Shown piece after piece: positions 31,601-40,856 of a stretch of 64,000 nucleotides of DNA. The stretch's first letter is position 1. Every line of letters starts with the position of its first letter. The notes beneath the pieces were generated by a model. That model did no database searches, was not told the DNA's origin, and worked only from the letters and a program-made list of their open reading frames with translations. A program made the translations under genes and the position numbers. Source of the stretch: a virus. The stretch is from IMG/VR virus record IMGVR_UViG_3300044825_002669, positions 1 to 64,000 of that record. One strand, 5' to 3'.

Positions 31601-34245
31601 CTGGAGATATAACCACTGTAAATTCATATCAAAATTTTGATTACTCTCAAATTCCAAGTGTAAATCAAAACAGAAATAGTGATATTATTGACATAAGACC
31701 AAAAGTATCCCCATATGTCGTTGCTGAAAATCAAAAATCTCCTTTTGAATTTTCTTCTAGAAATTTTTCAGTAGAATATAACAATTCATCAAAATACATA
31801 CTTGCATCCGATGAATCTATAATTTGTTCTTATTCATATTATTTGCCTAGAATTGACAGTATTTACTTATCTAAAGATGGGATATTTCAAGTAAGAGTTG
31901 GAGATCCATCAGATGATCCACAATTACCAATTCCATTGGATGAATCAATTGAAATTGCAAGGGCATTTATACCAGCATATACTTTTAATACCACTGACAT
32001 TAGTATAACAAGAAATGAATATAAACGCTATACAATGTCAGATATTGGATCTCTCGAACAAAGAATAAAAAATTTAGAATATTATACATCTTTGTCTCTA
32101 TTAGAAAAAGATACAGCTAGTTTAGTAATATTAGATCAAAATGGAAATACTAGATTTAAATCTGGATTTTTTGTTGATAATTTTACTACGACAATATATC
32201 AACAAAAAGATACGATTGTAAAAAATAGTATCAATGTAAATTTATCAGAACTTAGACCTACTCATTATACTACGAATTGTGATTTGGTTATAGGTGAAAC
32301 TTCTTTGATTCTGGATAAAAATAATTCTGTTGACATAGAATATTCTGAAGATTTCATATCCACAAATATAAAAAAAACTGGAAATGTTGTAACTTTAGAT
32401 TATGATGAAGTGGTAGAAAATACGCAACAATTTTCTACAAGAGTAGTTGATGTATTTCCATATGAAACTTCTGAATATAATGGGAGTATAATACTTAATC
32501 CATCATCAGATGTGTGGATTAGTCAAAATAAAGTAAAACCAAATTCAATTCAATTAAATGGAGATTTGACTGAAAATGACGCTCAAATTGAGGTGACTCA
32601 AGATAATCAAGAGACGGGATTTAACCCAGTTGAGTGGAACTCTAGTTCAAAGTATTGGAAATACAACCAAAAACCACAAAAATCACAAACATTTAATCCA
32701 AAATCTAGTAAAAATAATACAAATAAAGGAAAATATTTTGTAGATAATGATATAAAAACATCTACAAAAAAACAAAATATTAATGCAATAAAAACATCAT
32801 CTTCATTTAATTCTTTGCCTAAAATTGGCAATTCTGAACAAATATCATCGACGACTTCTGTTATCTCTAATGAATTAATTCCATACATGAGAAGTAGAAA
32901 CATTGAATTTAAAGCCGAAAGATTAAAACCATTCACTAGAATGTATCCATTTTTTGATTCAAAAAATGTCAATGAATACATAATTCCAAAATTAATAGAA
33001 ATTAGCATGGTGAATGGTAAATTTGTAGCTGGAGAAGTTGTAATTTGTAGAATTCAACCTAAATCTGGAGCATGGATTGGTGATGGATCTAAAAAATCAG
33101 GTAGATTTAAACAAATATTTTCGAGAGATGGGAATCCAATTAATAATTTATCGGATGTTAAAAACGTAATCCCATACCAATTAATATCTTCTGGGATATC
33201 AACTAATTCTTCATCGTATTTTAAACAATCCCAATTAATTAATAATTTTTCTAATACGATGCGTTTTTCTGGACCTTTATCTAGATTTAGGATATGTGCC
33301 CCAAATCATAAAATAGGACCATATAATAGTCCAACTAAGAAATATTATGCAAATCCGTATGATAGATCACAGGTAATATCAGATTCATATTCAACTACTT
33401 CAACTATTTTAAATATTGATACATTTAGTTTATCTTATTCTGGACAGTCTAATTTGTATGGTTATATTAGAATTGGAATGCAGTTAGTTGGAGAAACGAG
33501 TGGTGCGATAGCAACCGTTACTGACATTAAATTAGTTACAGATGAAGTTGGTTCATTGATTGGATCTTTTAAAATACCAAATAATGAAAAAAATAGATTT
33601 ACCGCTGGAGAAAAAGTTTTTAGATTATCTAATAGTAGTGTAAATGATTTTACTCCAGGCGTAGTATTCAGTTCCGCAGAAGAAAAGTTTTATGCTCAAG
33701 GTACATTAAATTCTATACAAGAAACTGTTTTGTCAGTTAGTAAACCAAGAATTGCTCCAGAAATACCAACACCTCCACCGCCTTCTGTTGGTCCTTCCGT
33801 ATATGCACCACCACCATCAACTCCATCTCAGCCATCATCTCCTTCTGCGCCAAAACCTGTCAATGTTGCTCCAACAGCTAATCCAGTACCTTCTAGTCCA
33901 CCACCTACAAAAATAAATTTTGGATCACCAGTATATGCAAATGCCGCTCAAAATAGACTGGTAAATGCAGCAAATGATGTTCTTCCAGGAAATTATAAAA
34001 ACATAGAACAAGTTGCAAAAGAATTGGGGATTAAGGTGAATTATAGTGATGGTGGAAATGTTACTCAAAAAAGTGGAGATAAAATAACTGCTGCGTTGCA
34101 ATCTCAGGGTGCTAACATAGTTCCTGGACCTGGATCTAAGCCAGATAAAAATTCTAATACTGGCAGCAACGATAAGAAATCAGAAGGTAAATCAGAAAGT
34201 AAATCTGATAGTAAAGGATCCGATGGTAAACCAAGAGCACGATAG
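28639..34245 (+). CDS. DUF4815-type virion structural protein (long)
   Basis: An 1868 aa protein. The N terminus, NLNVFPYFDDYNQDNIYHKV then LFKPGYPIQARELTTLQSIL and QIERFGNWAF, is the DUF4815 signature found in many T4-like marine phages. The centre is beta-rich. Residues about 1704-1765 are a proline-rich linker (PTPPPPSVGPSVYAPPP...), followed by a small domain with KNIEQVAKELGIKVNY and a Lys/Ser/Asp-rich tail ending GKPRAR. A role in the baseplate or tail periphery (gp10-like position) is inferred. The gene at 34284 looks like the part that follows DUF4815 in related proteins. Confidence 0.75.
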   Translation: MPQKTNLNVFPYFDDYNQDNIYHKVLFKPGYPIQARELTTLQSILQTQIERFGNWAFQEGSPVIPGKIVYNDRYYAVELKNSFNGININQYLSSIIGTTIRGEKSGVRAKVISAISDKISVRNNTTIYVNFIDSDFETSEYMGFSDGENLLLEQNVTAYITIDPDSIINLQANEAFASTIDVSCNSVGSTLLVESGVYFIRGYFVKNDSQFILLDQYGNFPSYKVGFLVTEDIITSEDDNSLNDNAKGFLNYAAPGADRFAISLVLTKIAPDEEIPENFIQLVEIIDGIVRSIQRDPRLNELGKELARRTYDESGDYYVKPPTITVEESLNNLLGNDGIYSGNQLTFNGNVPSEDLGVYSISPLKAYVKGYEVETVSSTLLDFKKARTTKRLENQSILYNTGSTISLNRVYGSPVIGISTTYTISLRDERKGTNSGISVGKEIGVARVYDFALESGSYNSSLPDVNQWEINVYDVQTFTEISVNETITLNESTYVKGKSSGAVGYLKYGVSNSGILTAYNTSGFFISGEKIIFNGVEDEKTRVTTSVKSYTLDQVKSLYGIVGVANTFSADIVQIKKRPFGIADISPLSSGISTISVTSAQFPGVVKINDLVSYTIPGKSDVTYSKVQTVNPTSLVVVGVTTVNGICDGALPNSSTTVTDLSLLGSNSLSVLDEKLYTILPKSNISNVDLSNSSLTIRKQFDVTITSNSTGNVVASDNEKFLPFDEERYVLITSNGTIERLSSDKFDSTSYSSSGGSIIKFNGLETTSGNARLIATLTKSKLSQKIKNKSIVKSIIIDKSKLVGSGIGETTLNNGLVYGNYPYGTRVEDEELCLLRPDVVGIYGIFELNDTSNLSSDPKAPRLTLSNISGNSASTNDFNVGETLIGEISSAVAVCVGKINSSTIEFTYLNSETFIIGESIKFKNSLVSASVNSIEIGDKNITSNYVLDDGQRNNMYDYSRIIRKSQYKEPIRKIKIYFESSEYSSSDTGDITTVNSYQNFDYSQIPSVNQNRNSDIIDIRPKVSPYVVAENQKSPFEFSSRNFSVEYNNSSKYILASDESIICSYSYYLPRIDSIYLSKDGIFQVRVGDPSDDPQLPIPLDESIEIARAFIPAYTFNTTDISITRNEYKRYTMSDIGSLEQRIKNLEYYTSLSLLEKDTASLVILDQNGNTRFKSGFFVDNFTTTIYQQKDTIVKNSINVNLSELRPTHYTTNCDLVIGETSLILDKNNSVDIEYSEDFISTNIKKTGNVVTLDYDEVVENTQQFSTRVVDVFPYETSEYNGSIILNPSSDVWISQNKVKPNSIQLNGDLTENDAQIEVTQDNQETGFNPVEWNSSSKYWKYNQKPQKSQTFNPKSSKNNTNKGKYFVDNDIKTSTKKQNINAIKTSSSFNSLPKIGNSEQISSTTSVISNELIPYMRSRNIEFKAERLKPFTRMYPFFDSKNVNEYIIPKLIEISMVNGKFVAGEVVICRIQPKSGAWIGDGSKKSGRFKQIFSRDGNPINNLSDVKNVIPYQLISSGISTNSSSYFKQSQLINNFSNTMRFSGPLSRFRICAPNHKIGPYNSPTKKYYANPYDRSQVISDSYSTTSTILNIDTFSLSYSGQSNLYGYIRIGMQLVGETSGAIATVTDIKLVTDEVGSLIGSFKIPNNEKNRFTAGEKVFRLSNSSVNDFTPGVVFSSAEEKFYAQGTLNSIQETVLSVSKPRIAPEIPTPPPPSVGPSVYAPPPSTPSQPSSPSAPKPVNVAPTANPVPSSPPPTKINFGSPVYANAAQNRLVNAANDVLPGNYKNIEQVAKELGIKVNYSDGGNVTQKSGDKITAALQSQGANIVPGPGSKPDKNSNTGSNDKKSEGKSESKSDSKGSDGKPRAR

Positions 34246-34259
34246 ATTCTAAAACAGAA

Positions 34260-34266
34260 ATAAATA
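34260..34266 (+). promoter_or_regulatory. Late-promoter box
   Basis: ATAAATA 17 nt before the start at 34284. Confidence 0.5.
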
Positions 34267-34283
34267 AAAAAAAGATCACATCA

Positions 34284-36743
34284 ATGGAAATAAAAAGTCC
34301 TTTAGCACAATCATTTTATATAGTTCCAAGTTCGGGGATATTTGCAACATCAATTGATTTATATTTTTATTCTAAAGCAGTAACTTCACAACCAGTTACT
34401 GTGCAGTTGAGACCCATGAAGTTGGGAGTGCCTGATAATATAATATACCCATATAGTGAGGTAACTTTATATCCAGATGATGTTTCGACATCAGAGGATG
34501 CAAGTGTTGCTACTAATTTTAAATTTCCATCTCCCGTATACCTCTCCGGAGAAACTTATCATGCAGTAGTGATCATATCAAACTCCTCTGATTATAAAGT
34601 GTGGGCATCCAGACTTGGAGAAATAGATGTAACAAATTTAAACTCAGATAACTCTAAGGAAATTTTAACTACAAAACAAGTTGATTTTGGATCATTATTT
34701 TTATCGCAAAGTGGATCAACTTGGACTGCAAGCCAATATGACGATTTGAAATATACTTTAAAAAGAGCACAATTTAAAATAGATAATATAGGAAATATAA
34801 ATTTCTACAATTCTGATTTGGATTCTGATCAATCTGCCGCATCCTTATTAAAAGATTCGTTAGAATTCAATGCTAAAAAAATTAGAGTAGGATTATCAAA
34901 AACTGTATCTGATTTAAATTTAACTTTTGGTAATACTATAACGCAATCCATTACTAATGCGAGTGGAAATTTTGTTGGATATGGTGGTTCTTCTTTTGGC
35001 AATTTGAGTATAATAGACGACGGTGAATCATATGAAAATGGTTCATATTCTAATGTCCCATTAATTAGTTTAACTGGGAGTGGAAAAAATGCAACTGTAA
35101 ATTTAACTATTTCTGGTGGATCAGTTGTTTCTTCTGGGGCAACTATTTCTTCTGGTGGAGTAGGATATAAAGTTGGGGATTTATTGACGGTCAATCCACC
35201 TGGAACCAATAAATTAGGAAGAAATATAAGATTATCAGTATCTCAAATTTCAGCCTACAATGAATTAATAATAGACCAAGTTCAAGGTAATTTTGAAACT
35301 GGAATTGGAAAAACAATAAGATATACTAATAATTCTGGGACAACATTAGATTTGAATGGAAATGGATCAAATGTTTTATTGGATTCTGCTCCAATAGAAC
35401 TAAATGATGGTAGACACATTAAAGTAAATCATTTTAATCATGGTATGCATTCCGGCAGCGATGTAGTGAAAATTTCAAATGCTATGTCTGATATAAATCC
35501 AACTACATTATCAATAGATTATGGTGCTGCTGCAACTTCAGTAATTACTTTGGAAGATGTCACTAACTTTTCTTCTTTTGAAAGTTTACCAGTTTCTGTT
35601 GATAATCCTGGATACATTTTAATTGGACAAGAAATAATTTCTTATACTTCATTATCTGGAAATAATTTATCTGGAATAACAAGGGGAATAGATGGAACTA
35701 AATCAGAATCATATGAAGTCGGAGATTCCGTATACAAATATGAATTGAATGGGATATCATTAAGAAGAATTAATAAAATTCATCAACTTTCTGATGCTAC
35801 AGTTTCTGATCCAATAGGTTTAGACTATTACACAGTAAAGTTATTGATGAATTCAAATGGAAAAGATAGAACTACTACAAGTCCTCTTTATATAAAAGAG
35901 AGCAAATCAACTGGAGGACTAAATGTAATCGCCACAAAAAATATACAGTATAGTATAATTACTCCAAATATGGAGGTATTTTCTCCCGCTAATACTGAGG
36001 TATCCTCTACTATACGAACAATATCTGGAAAAAGTATAGATGGAAATGAGACTCCTTTTGTAGACCAAGGCTTTGAAGAAGCCTCTTTAAATGTCGCAAA
36101 TTATTTGCCTTCCAACAGAATTATATGTTCGACATTAAATGAAAACTCTAAATTAACTACATTACCTGGCAATAAGTCATTTTGTTTAAATGTAACATTA
36201 TCCTCTAATAATTCATATTTGTCTCCGGTTTTATCGGCAATAGAAAGATCATCTGTGATATTAACTTCAAATAGAGTAGATAACAAAATAAAAGATTTCA
36301 CTACAGACGATAGAGTTGCATCCTTAACTGATGATCCATCATCATTTGTGTATGCGACGAAACCTATACTTTTAGAAAATCCTGCTCAAACTTTAAAGGT
36401 CATTTTATCTGCATATGTCAATGTAAATAGTGACATAAGATTATTATACTCAGTTTCAAATGATACAAATTTAAATTTAAATTATTTCCCGTTTCCTGGA
36501 TATTCAAATTTAAATAATGGAGTGACAATTGACGTATCGAAGAATGATGGCACACCAGATAAAAAGCCAATAAAAACAGATATATTAATTCAAGATGGGA
36601 CCGAAACTCCTTTTGTTGATTATGAATTTACTGCTGAATCAATAGGACCGTTTAAATCATTTAGTATAAAAATAATTGGAACTTCAACTAATCAAACATA
36701 TCCACCTAGAATAAGAGATCTTCGTATAATTGCAGTAGATTAA
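34284..36743 (+). CDS. Virion structural protein, tail periphery
   Basis: An 819 aa protein. SPLAQSFYIVPSSGIFATSI then DLYFYSKAVTSQPVTVQLRP and ETYHAVVIISNSSDYKVWAS recall the C-terminal portion of DUF4815-type proteins, so this may be the separated second half of the preceding gene. A GG-VGY repeat (TISSGGVGYKVGDLLTV, about 290) and a surface-type segment ISYTSLSGNNLSGITRGIDG (about 450) are also present. The C terminus (SFSIKIIGTSTNQTYPPRIR) is beta-rich. No enzyme motifs. Confidence 0.7.
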   Translation: MEIKSPLAQSFYIVPSSGIFATSIDLYFYSKAVTSQPVTVQLRPMKLGVPDNIIYPYSEVTLYPDDVSTSEDASVATNFKFPSPVYLSGETYHAVVIISNSSDYKVWASRLGEIDVTNLNSDNSKEILTTKQVDFGSLFLSQSGSTWTASQYDDLKYTLKRAQFKIDNIGNINFYNSDLDSDQSAASLLKDSLEFNAKKIRVGLSKTVSDLNLTFGNTITQSITNASGNFVGYGGSSFGNLSIIDDGESYENGSYSNVPLISLTGSGKNATVNLTISGGSVVSSGATISSGGVGYKVGDLLTVNPPGTNKLGRNIRLSVSQISAYNELIIDQVQGNFETGIGKTIRYTNNSGTTLDLNGNGSNVLLDSAPIELNDGRHIKVNHFNHGMHSGSDVVKISNAMSDINPTTLSIDYGAAATSVITLEDVTNFSSFESLPVSVDNPGYILIGQEIISYTSLSGNNLSGITRGIDGTKSESYEVGDSVYKYELNGISLRRINKIHQLSDATVSDPIGLDYYTVKLLMNSNGKDRTTTSPLYIKESKSTGGLNVIATKNIQYSIITPNMEVFSPANTEVSSTIRTISGKSIDGNETPFVDQGFEEASLNVANYLPSNRIICSTLNENSKLTTLPGNKSFCLNVTLSSNNSYLSPVLSAIERSSVILTSNRVDNKIKDFTTDDRVASLTDDPSSFVYATKPILLENPAQTLKVILSAYVNVNSDIRLLYSVSNDTNLNLNYFPFPGYSNLNNGVTIDVSKNDGTPDKKPIKTDILIQDGTETPFVDYEFTAESIGPFKSFSIKIIGTSTNQTYPPRIRDLRIIAVD

Positions 36744-36744
36744 T

Positions 36745-36966
36745 ATGTATTATAAAGTCAGGGGCAATTCCAACTTAGTGAGAGATCCAAATACAAATGC
36801 CATATTGAATATAAATTCTACTGAATATGACAACTACAAAAAAATAAAGGAAAATAAAGATAAAGAGCAAAAAAAACTACATCAGTTAGAATCAGATGTC
36901 AATCAAATAAAAAGCGATATTGATCTCATAAAAAAATTATTACTGGAGATTAAAAATGAATCCTGA
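36745..36966 (+). CDS. Small coiled-coil cyanophage protein
   Basis: A 73 aa protein, MYYKVRGNSNLVRDPNTNAI then INSTEYDNYKK followed by a clear heptad region (LHQLESDVNQIKSDIDLIKK). This arrangement occurs in a conserved small cyanophage protein located just before the neck genes. Function is unknown. It overlaps the next small ORF by 11 nt. Confidence 0.7.
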   Translation: MYYKVRGNSNLVRDPNTNAILNINSTEYDNYKKIKENKDKEQKKLHQLESDVNQIKSDIDLIKKLLLEIKNES

Positions 36967-37120
36967 AAAAATTATATTAGAGGATTTCAATAAAATGTTT
37001 GAATACGAAAAAGTATCTAGAGATATAGATAGTATAGAAGATCTTGAAACTTTGAAAATCTTTGCTAAATCATACGTTAAATTATATCTAAAACAACAAG
37101 AAATAGTATCTAAATTTTAA
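36956..37120 (+). CDS. Small conserved cyanophage protein
   Basis: A 54 aa ORF: MNPEKIILEDFNKMFEYEKV then SRDIDSIEDLETLKIFAKSY and YLKQQEIVSKF. It matches a small helical cyanophage protein of unknown function that precedes gene 13. It overlaps its upstream neighbour and stops one base before gene 13. Confidence 0.68.
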   Translation: MNPEKIILEDFNKMFEYEKVSRDIDSIEDLETLKIFAKSYVKLYLKQQEIVSKF

Positions 37121-37121
37121 A

Positions 37122-37937
37122 ATGGCACAACCATCTACTAGACAAGAATTAATTGATTATTGTTTGAGAAAATTGGGTGCACCAGTATTAGAAATTAATG
37201 TCGCACAGGAACAAGTTGAAGATTTAGTAGATGATGCAGTTCAATTTTTCCAAGAACGTCATTTTGATGGTGTATCTCCAGTGTTGTTAAAGTATGAGAT
37301 AACTCAAGAAGATATAGACAGAGGCAGAGGAAAGTCTGGAGTAGGGATAACAACAGTAACAGGAAATAAGACGTATGAATATGAAGAAACTGCAAATTAC
37401 CTTCAGATACCTTCTTATGTGATTGGAGTAAATAAAATATTTCAATTTGAAGGATCAAATAGCATTTCCAGTGGAATGTTTAGTATAAAATATCAATTAT
37501 TTTTGAATGATATCTATTATTGGGGATCTACTGAACTTCTTACATATTCAATGGTAAAAACTTATCTTGAAGATTTAAATTGGTTATTAACTACACAAAA
37601 ACAAGTAAGATTTAATAAAAGAGAAGATAAATTATATCTAGATATTGATTGGTCGAGTTTGACAGTTGGACAAACAATAATAATTGATTGCTATAGAGCA
37701 CTAAACCCAGCAGAATCCACTAAAGTATGGAATGATTCATTTTTAAAGCAATATTTGACCGCTTTAATTAAAAGACAATGGGGACAAAATTTAATTAAAT
37801 TTAGAGGAGTCAAATTGCCTGGTGGAATTGAATTAGATGGTAGACCAATATATGACGATGCGCAAAGAGAAATAGATATATTAATGGAAAGAATGTCTAG
37901 TACATATGAACTTCCACCACTAGACATGATAGGATAA
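37122..37937 (+). CDS. 13: gp13 neck protein
   Basis: A 271 aa protein (T4 gp13 is 309 aa). QPSTRQELIDYCLRKLGAPV, then LEINVAQEQVEDLVDDAVQF and FFQERHFDGV is the gp13 signature. The C terminus (KLPGGIELDGRPIYDDAQRE) is also characteristic. gp13 pairs with gp14 to complete the head neck and connect it to the tail. It is immediately followed by gene 14. Confidence 0.92.
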   Translation: MAQPSTRQELIDYCLRKLGAPVLEINVAQEQVEDLVDDAVQFFQERHFDGVSPVLLKYEITQEDIDRGRGKSGVGITTVTGNKTYEYEETANYLQIPSYVIGVNKIFQFEGSNSISSGMFSIKYQLFLNDIYYWGSTELLTYSMVKTYLEDLNWLLTTQKQVRFNKREDKLYLDIDWSSLTVGQTIIIDCYRALNPAESTKVWNDSFLKQYLTALIKRQWGQNLIKFRGVKLPGGIELDGRPIYDDAQREIDILMERMSSTYELPPLDMIG

Positions 37938-37940
37938 TAT

Positions 37941-39314
37941 ATGTTAAATCCATTTTTTCTACAAGGCTCAAAAGCTGAGCAAGGTCTCATTCAAGATCTT
38001 ATAAATGAACAATTAAAAATGTATGGAGTAGATGTTTATTATTTACCTAGAAAATATTTAACTAAAAATACTGTTATTAAAGAAGTAATAGAGTCTGAAT
38101 TTAATGGTGCGTATCCTATTGAAGCTTATGTTGATACTTATGATGGATATGAAGGGGCTGGAACATTATTAACTAAGTTTGGTGTTCAACCATATACTGA
38201 TCTAACTTTAATAATATCAAAAGAACGCTATGAAAATTATATTTTACCTTTAATTCAAGATCAATCAAATATAGAATTGGCAACTAGACCAAAAGAAGGA
38301 GATTTAATATATTTTCCACTTGGAGACAGATTATTTGAAATTAAATTTGTTGAACACGAAATTCCATTTTACCAACTACAAAAAACATATGTTTACACGC
38401 TTAGATGCGAATTATTCCGATATGAAGATGAATTAATAAACACTGGAATATCTTTTATTGATGATAATGTAGAAAACCAAGGGTATATTCAAACATTTGA
38501 TATGGTTGGTACTGGAGTATCTGCGACTGCTATAGCATCAATAGTAAATGGTGGGGTTACATTTATACAAGTAACAAATAGAGGAGATGGATACAAAACA
38601 GCACCTCAGGTCAAAATAGCTCCTCCAATTTTAGGTCAAACTGCAATTGGTATTGCATCTATGATTGGTGGTATAGTAGATTTATGTGAACCAGATGCAA
38701 CTTTATTGAGAGTCCAAGCAGTAGAAATATCAAATCCTGGATTTGGGTACACTAGTCCGCCTAGTGTTGGATTCTACGGTGGTGGTGGTGATGGAGCAAC
38801 AGCTGTTGCAACAATCGGTGATGGTATCGTTGGAGTGGTAACAATAACAAATGGTGGATCTGGATATTCGGATCCACCAAATGTTCAGTTTATTGGTGCA
38901 TGTACCGTACCAGCTCAAGCTAGAGCAATAATACAAGATGGAGTTGTGACAAGAATTGGAGTTACAACTTCCGGAATTGGTTATATAGAACCACCATTGA
39001 TACAAATTTCAAGTCCATATATGGTAGGTATTGGTACATATGTATACAATGAAACAGTGGTTGGTTCTATTAGTGGAAATACCGCTAGGGTGAAATCTTG
39101 GTCATCTTCTACCAATAAACTGGAGTTGTCAAATATAACTGGAGATTTTAAGCCAGGGGAAACATTAGTTGGAGCAGCATCTAGTGCAGCATATCAGATA
39201 AGAAAAATTACTGATGATAATGTATTTGATAAGTTTTCTGAAAACAAAGAAATTCAAATAGAATCAGAGCAAATTATTGACTTTAGTGAATCAAATCCAT
39301 TTGGTACACCTTAA
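37941..39314 (+). CDS. 14: gp14 neck protein with inserted NGG-GY repeats
   Basis: A 457 aa protein; T4 gp14 is 256 aa. The N-terminal 190 residues match gp14: LINEQLKMYGVDVYYLPRKY, then FNGAYPIEAYVDTYDGYEGA and KFGVQPYTDLTLIISKERYE. Residues about 200-357 carry four tandem repeats (VTNRGDGYKTAPQVKI, EISNPGFGYTSPPSVGF, TITNGGSGYSDPPNVQFIG, VTTSGIGYIEPPLIQI), the motif also found in gp7, gp8 and the 1500 aa protein. The insertion probably forms a beta appendage on the neck. The C terminus (NKEIQIESEQIIDFSESNPF) is typical for cyanophage gp14. Confidence 0.88.
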   Translation: MLNPFFLQGSKAEQGLIQDLINEQLKMYGVDVYYLPRKYLTKNTVIKEVIESEFNGAYPIEAYVDTYDGYEGAGTLLTKFGVQPYTDLTLIISKERYENYILPLIQDQSNIELATRPKEGDLIYFPLGDRLFEIKFVEHEIPFYQLQKTYVYTLRCELFRYEDELINTGISFIDDNVENQGYIQTFDMVGTGVSATAIASIVNGGVTFIQVTNRGDGYKTAPQVKIAPPILGQTAIGIASMIGGIVDLCEPDATLLRVQAVEISNPGFGYTSPPSVGFYGGGGDGATAVATIGDGIVGVVTITNGGSGYSDPPNVQFIGACTVPAQARAIIQDGVVTRIGVTTSGIGYIEPPLIQISSPYMVGIGTYVYNETVVGSISGNTARVKSWSSSTNKLELSNITGDFKPGETLVGAASSAAYQIRKITDDNVFDKFSENKEIQIESEQIIDFSESNPFGTP

Positions 39315-39320
39315 TAAATA
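39314..39320 (+). promoter_or_regulatory. Late-promoter box
   Basis: ATAAATA 40 nt before gene 15, overlapping the end of gene 14. Confidence 0.45.
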
Positions 39321-39360
39321 TATAAATCGTTAAATAGTATATTATAAGGGTTTACTGACA

Positions 39361-40365
39361 ATGTTTGAATATTTTTATCACGAAATCATAAGAAAAACTG
39401 TAGTTGCATTTGGTACACTTTTTAATGGAATAACAGTAAAGCATAAAAATAACAATGATGATGTCGTCTCAGTATTAAAAGTTCCTTTGGCATATTCGCC
39501 AACTCAAAAGTTTCTAGCTAGACTGGAACAAGTTCCAGATTTAAATAAACCAGTTCAAATTACATTACCTAGAATGTCATTTGAACTTATAGGAATGTCA
39601 TATGACACTACAAGAAAATTAACAACAACTCAAACATTTTTAACAAAAGATGTAAATAACAATGAAATAAGAAAGGCATATATGCCTGTTCCATATAATT
39701 TAAATTTTGAATTGAGTATTTTTACAAAATTAAATGAAGATATGCTTCAAATTATTGAGCAAATTGTTCCATATTTTCAACCAAATTACAACTTAACTGT
39801 GGATTTAGTAAAAGAAATAGGAGAAAAAAGAGATGTTCAGATTGTTTTAGATAACATTTCGATGACAGATAATTACGAAGGAGATTACACAGAAAGAAGA
39901 GCATTAATATATACCTTGAAATTTACTGCTAAAACTTTCCTATTTGGTCCAGTATCTTCCAATTCTGTATCTTCCGAAATTATCAAAAAGGTGTCTATTG
40001 GGTTTGCTGCTGGGGATTCATCTGGTTTGGCAAGAAGAGAAGTCGTATATAGTGTGGAACCTAAAGCGATTCAAAGTTATTCTGGAACTGTAACAACCAC
40101 ATTAACTAAAGACATAAGTAAAATTGATACATTAATTGAGGTTGCAAATTCAACGGGAATAACTGTTGGATCCTTCTTAGATATAAACAAAGAGGAAATT
40201 TATGTCGAATCTATTAGTGGAAATACATTGAGTGTAAGGAGAGGTCAGGATTCTACAGTAGTGTTGGATCACATTTCTGGCTCAGATGTTAAACTGATTA
40301 CTTCTGCAGATGATTTACTAATAAAGCCTGGTGACGATTTTGGATTTTCCGGTTCTTTAGATTAA
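39361..40365 (+). CDS. 15: gp15 proximal tail sheath stabiliser
   Basis: A 334 aa protein (T4 gp15 is 272 aa). MFEYFYHEIIRKTVVAFGTL, FNGITVKH, QVPDLNKPVQITLPRMSFEL and IGMSYDTTRKLTTTQ are strong gp15 signatures. gp15 forms the tail terminator hexamer that locks sheath and tube and docks to the neck. The C-terminal extension (about 250-334) includes LSVRRGQDSTVVLDHISGSD, a virion beta module also seen in tail proteins here. Confidence 0.93.
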   Translation: MFEYFYHEIIRKTVVAFGTLFNGITVKHKNNNDDVVSVLKVPLAYSPTQKFLARLEQVPDLNKPVQITLPRMSFELIGMSYDTTRKLTTTQTFLTKDVNNNEIRKAYMPVPYNLNFELSIFTKLNEDMLQIIEQIVPYFQPNYNLTVDLVKEIGEKRDVQIVLDNISMTDNYEGDYTERRALIYTLKFTAKTFLFGPVSSNSVSSEIIKKVSIGFAAGDSSGLARREVVYSVEPKAIQSYSGTVTTTLTKDISKIDTLIEVANSTGITVGSFLDINKEEIYVESISGNTLSVRRGQDSTVVLDHISGSDVKLITSADDLLIKPGDDFGFSGSLD

Positions 40366-40374
40366 GGAGTTATC

Positions 40375-40830
40375 ATGAGAATGACTAAAAAATTCGATAA
40401 ATTAAATGAAGCATTTAATATCGAAAATGGACCTTCTGAAATTAAGGCAGAAGTAGTAGAAACCGCTATTGTAGAATCTCCAGCTAAAAATATAAATTCT
40501 GCAATGGACGATATAAAAAAAGATTATGAATATACTCGTGGGAATTTATATTCTATTATAGAAAAAGGACAAGAAGCAATTAATAATGTCCTAGAATTGG
40601 CACAGGAGACTGATGCTCCTAGAGCATATGAAGTTGTTGGACAACTAATAAAAAATGTTTCTGATGCAACTGACAAACTCATTGATCTTCAGAAAAAAAT
40701 AAAAGATCTAGATGAAGTTAAGCAACAGAAAGGTCCAACAAATGTTACTAATGCTTTATTTGTTGGATCCACTGCAGAGTTGTCAAAAATGTTGAAAAGT
40801 CAGTTAAAAGACATCGACGAAGATAAATAA
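40375..40830 (+). CDS. 16: gp16 small terminase subunit
   Basis: A 151 aa, largely helical, charged protein (T4 gp16 is 164 aa). DDIKKDYEYTRGNLYSIIEK then GQEAINNVLELAQETDAPRA and YEVVGQLIKNVSDATDKLID form the central coiled-coil of gp16. It recognises DNA and regulates the large terminase during packaging. A ribosome site AAGGAG lies 9 nt before the ATG. Unlike in T4, an extra 532 aa gene separates it from gene 17. Confidence 0.9.
   Translation: MRMTKKFDKLNEAFNIENGPSEIKAEVVETAIVESPAKNINSAMDDIKKDYEYTRGNLYSIIEKGQEAINNVLELAQETDAPRAYEVVGQLIKNVSDATDKLIDLQKKIKDLDEVKQQKGPTNVTNALFVGSTAELSKMLKSQLKDIDEDK
40823..40829 (+). promoter_or_regulatory. Late-promoter box
   Basis: ATAAATA at the end of gene 16, 27 nt before the 532 aa gene. 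Confidence 0.45.
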
Positions 40831-40856
40831 AAATAAATGCTTAAACTGCAGTAGAA

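Noticed and set aside
32607-33008. 133 aa minus-strand ORF
   Set aside because: Complement of an AT-rich coding region; hydrophobic artefact sequence, no ribosome site, and every real gene is on the + strand.
34829-35209. 126 aa minus-strand ORF
   Set aside because: Pro-rich antisense of Gly/Ser-rich repeats in the 819 aa virion protein.
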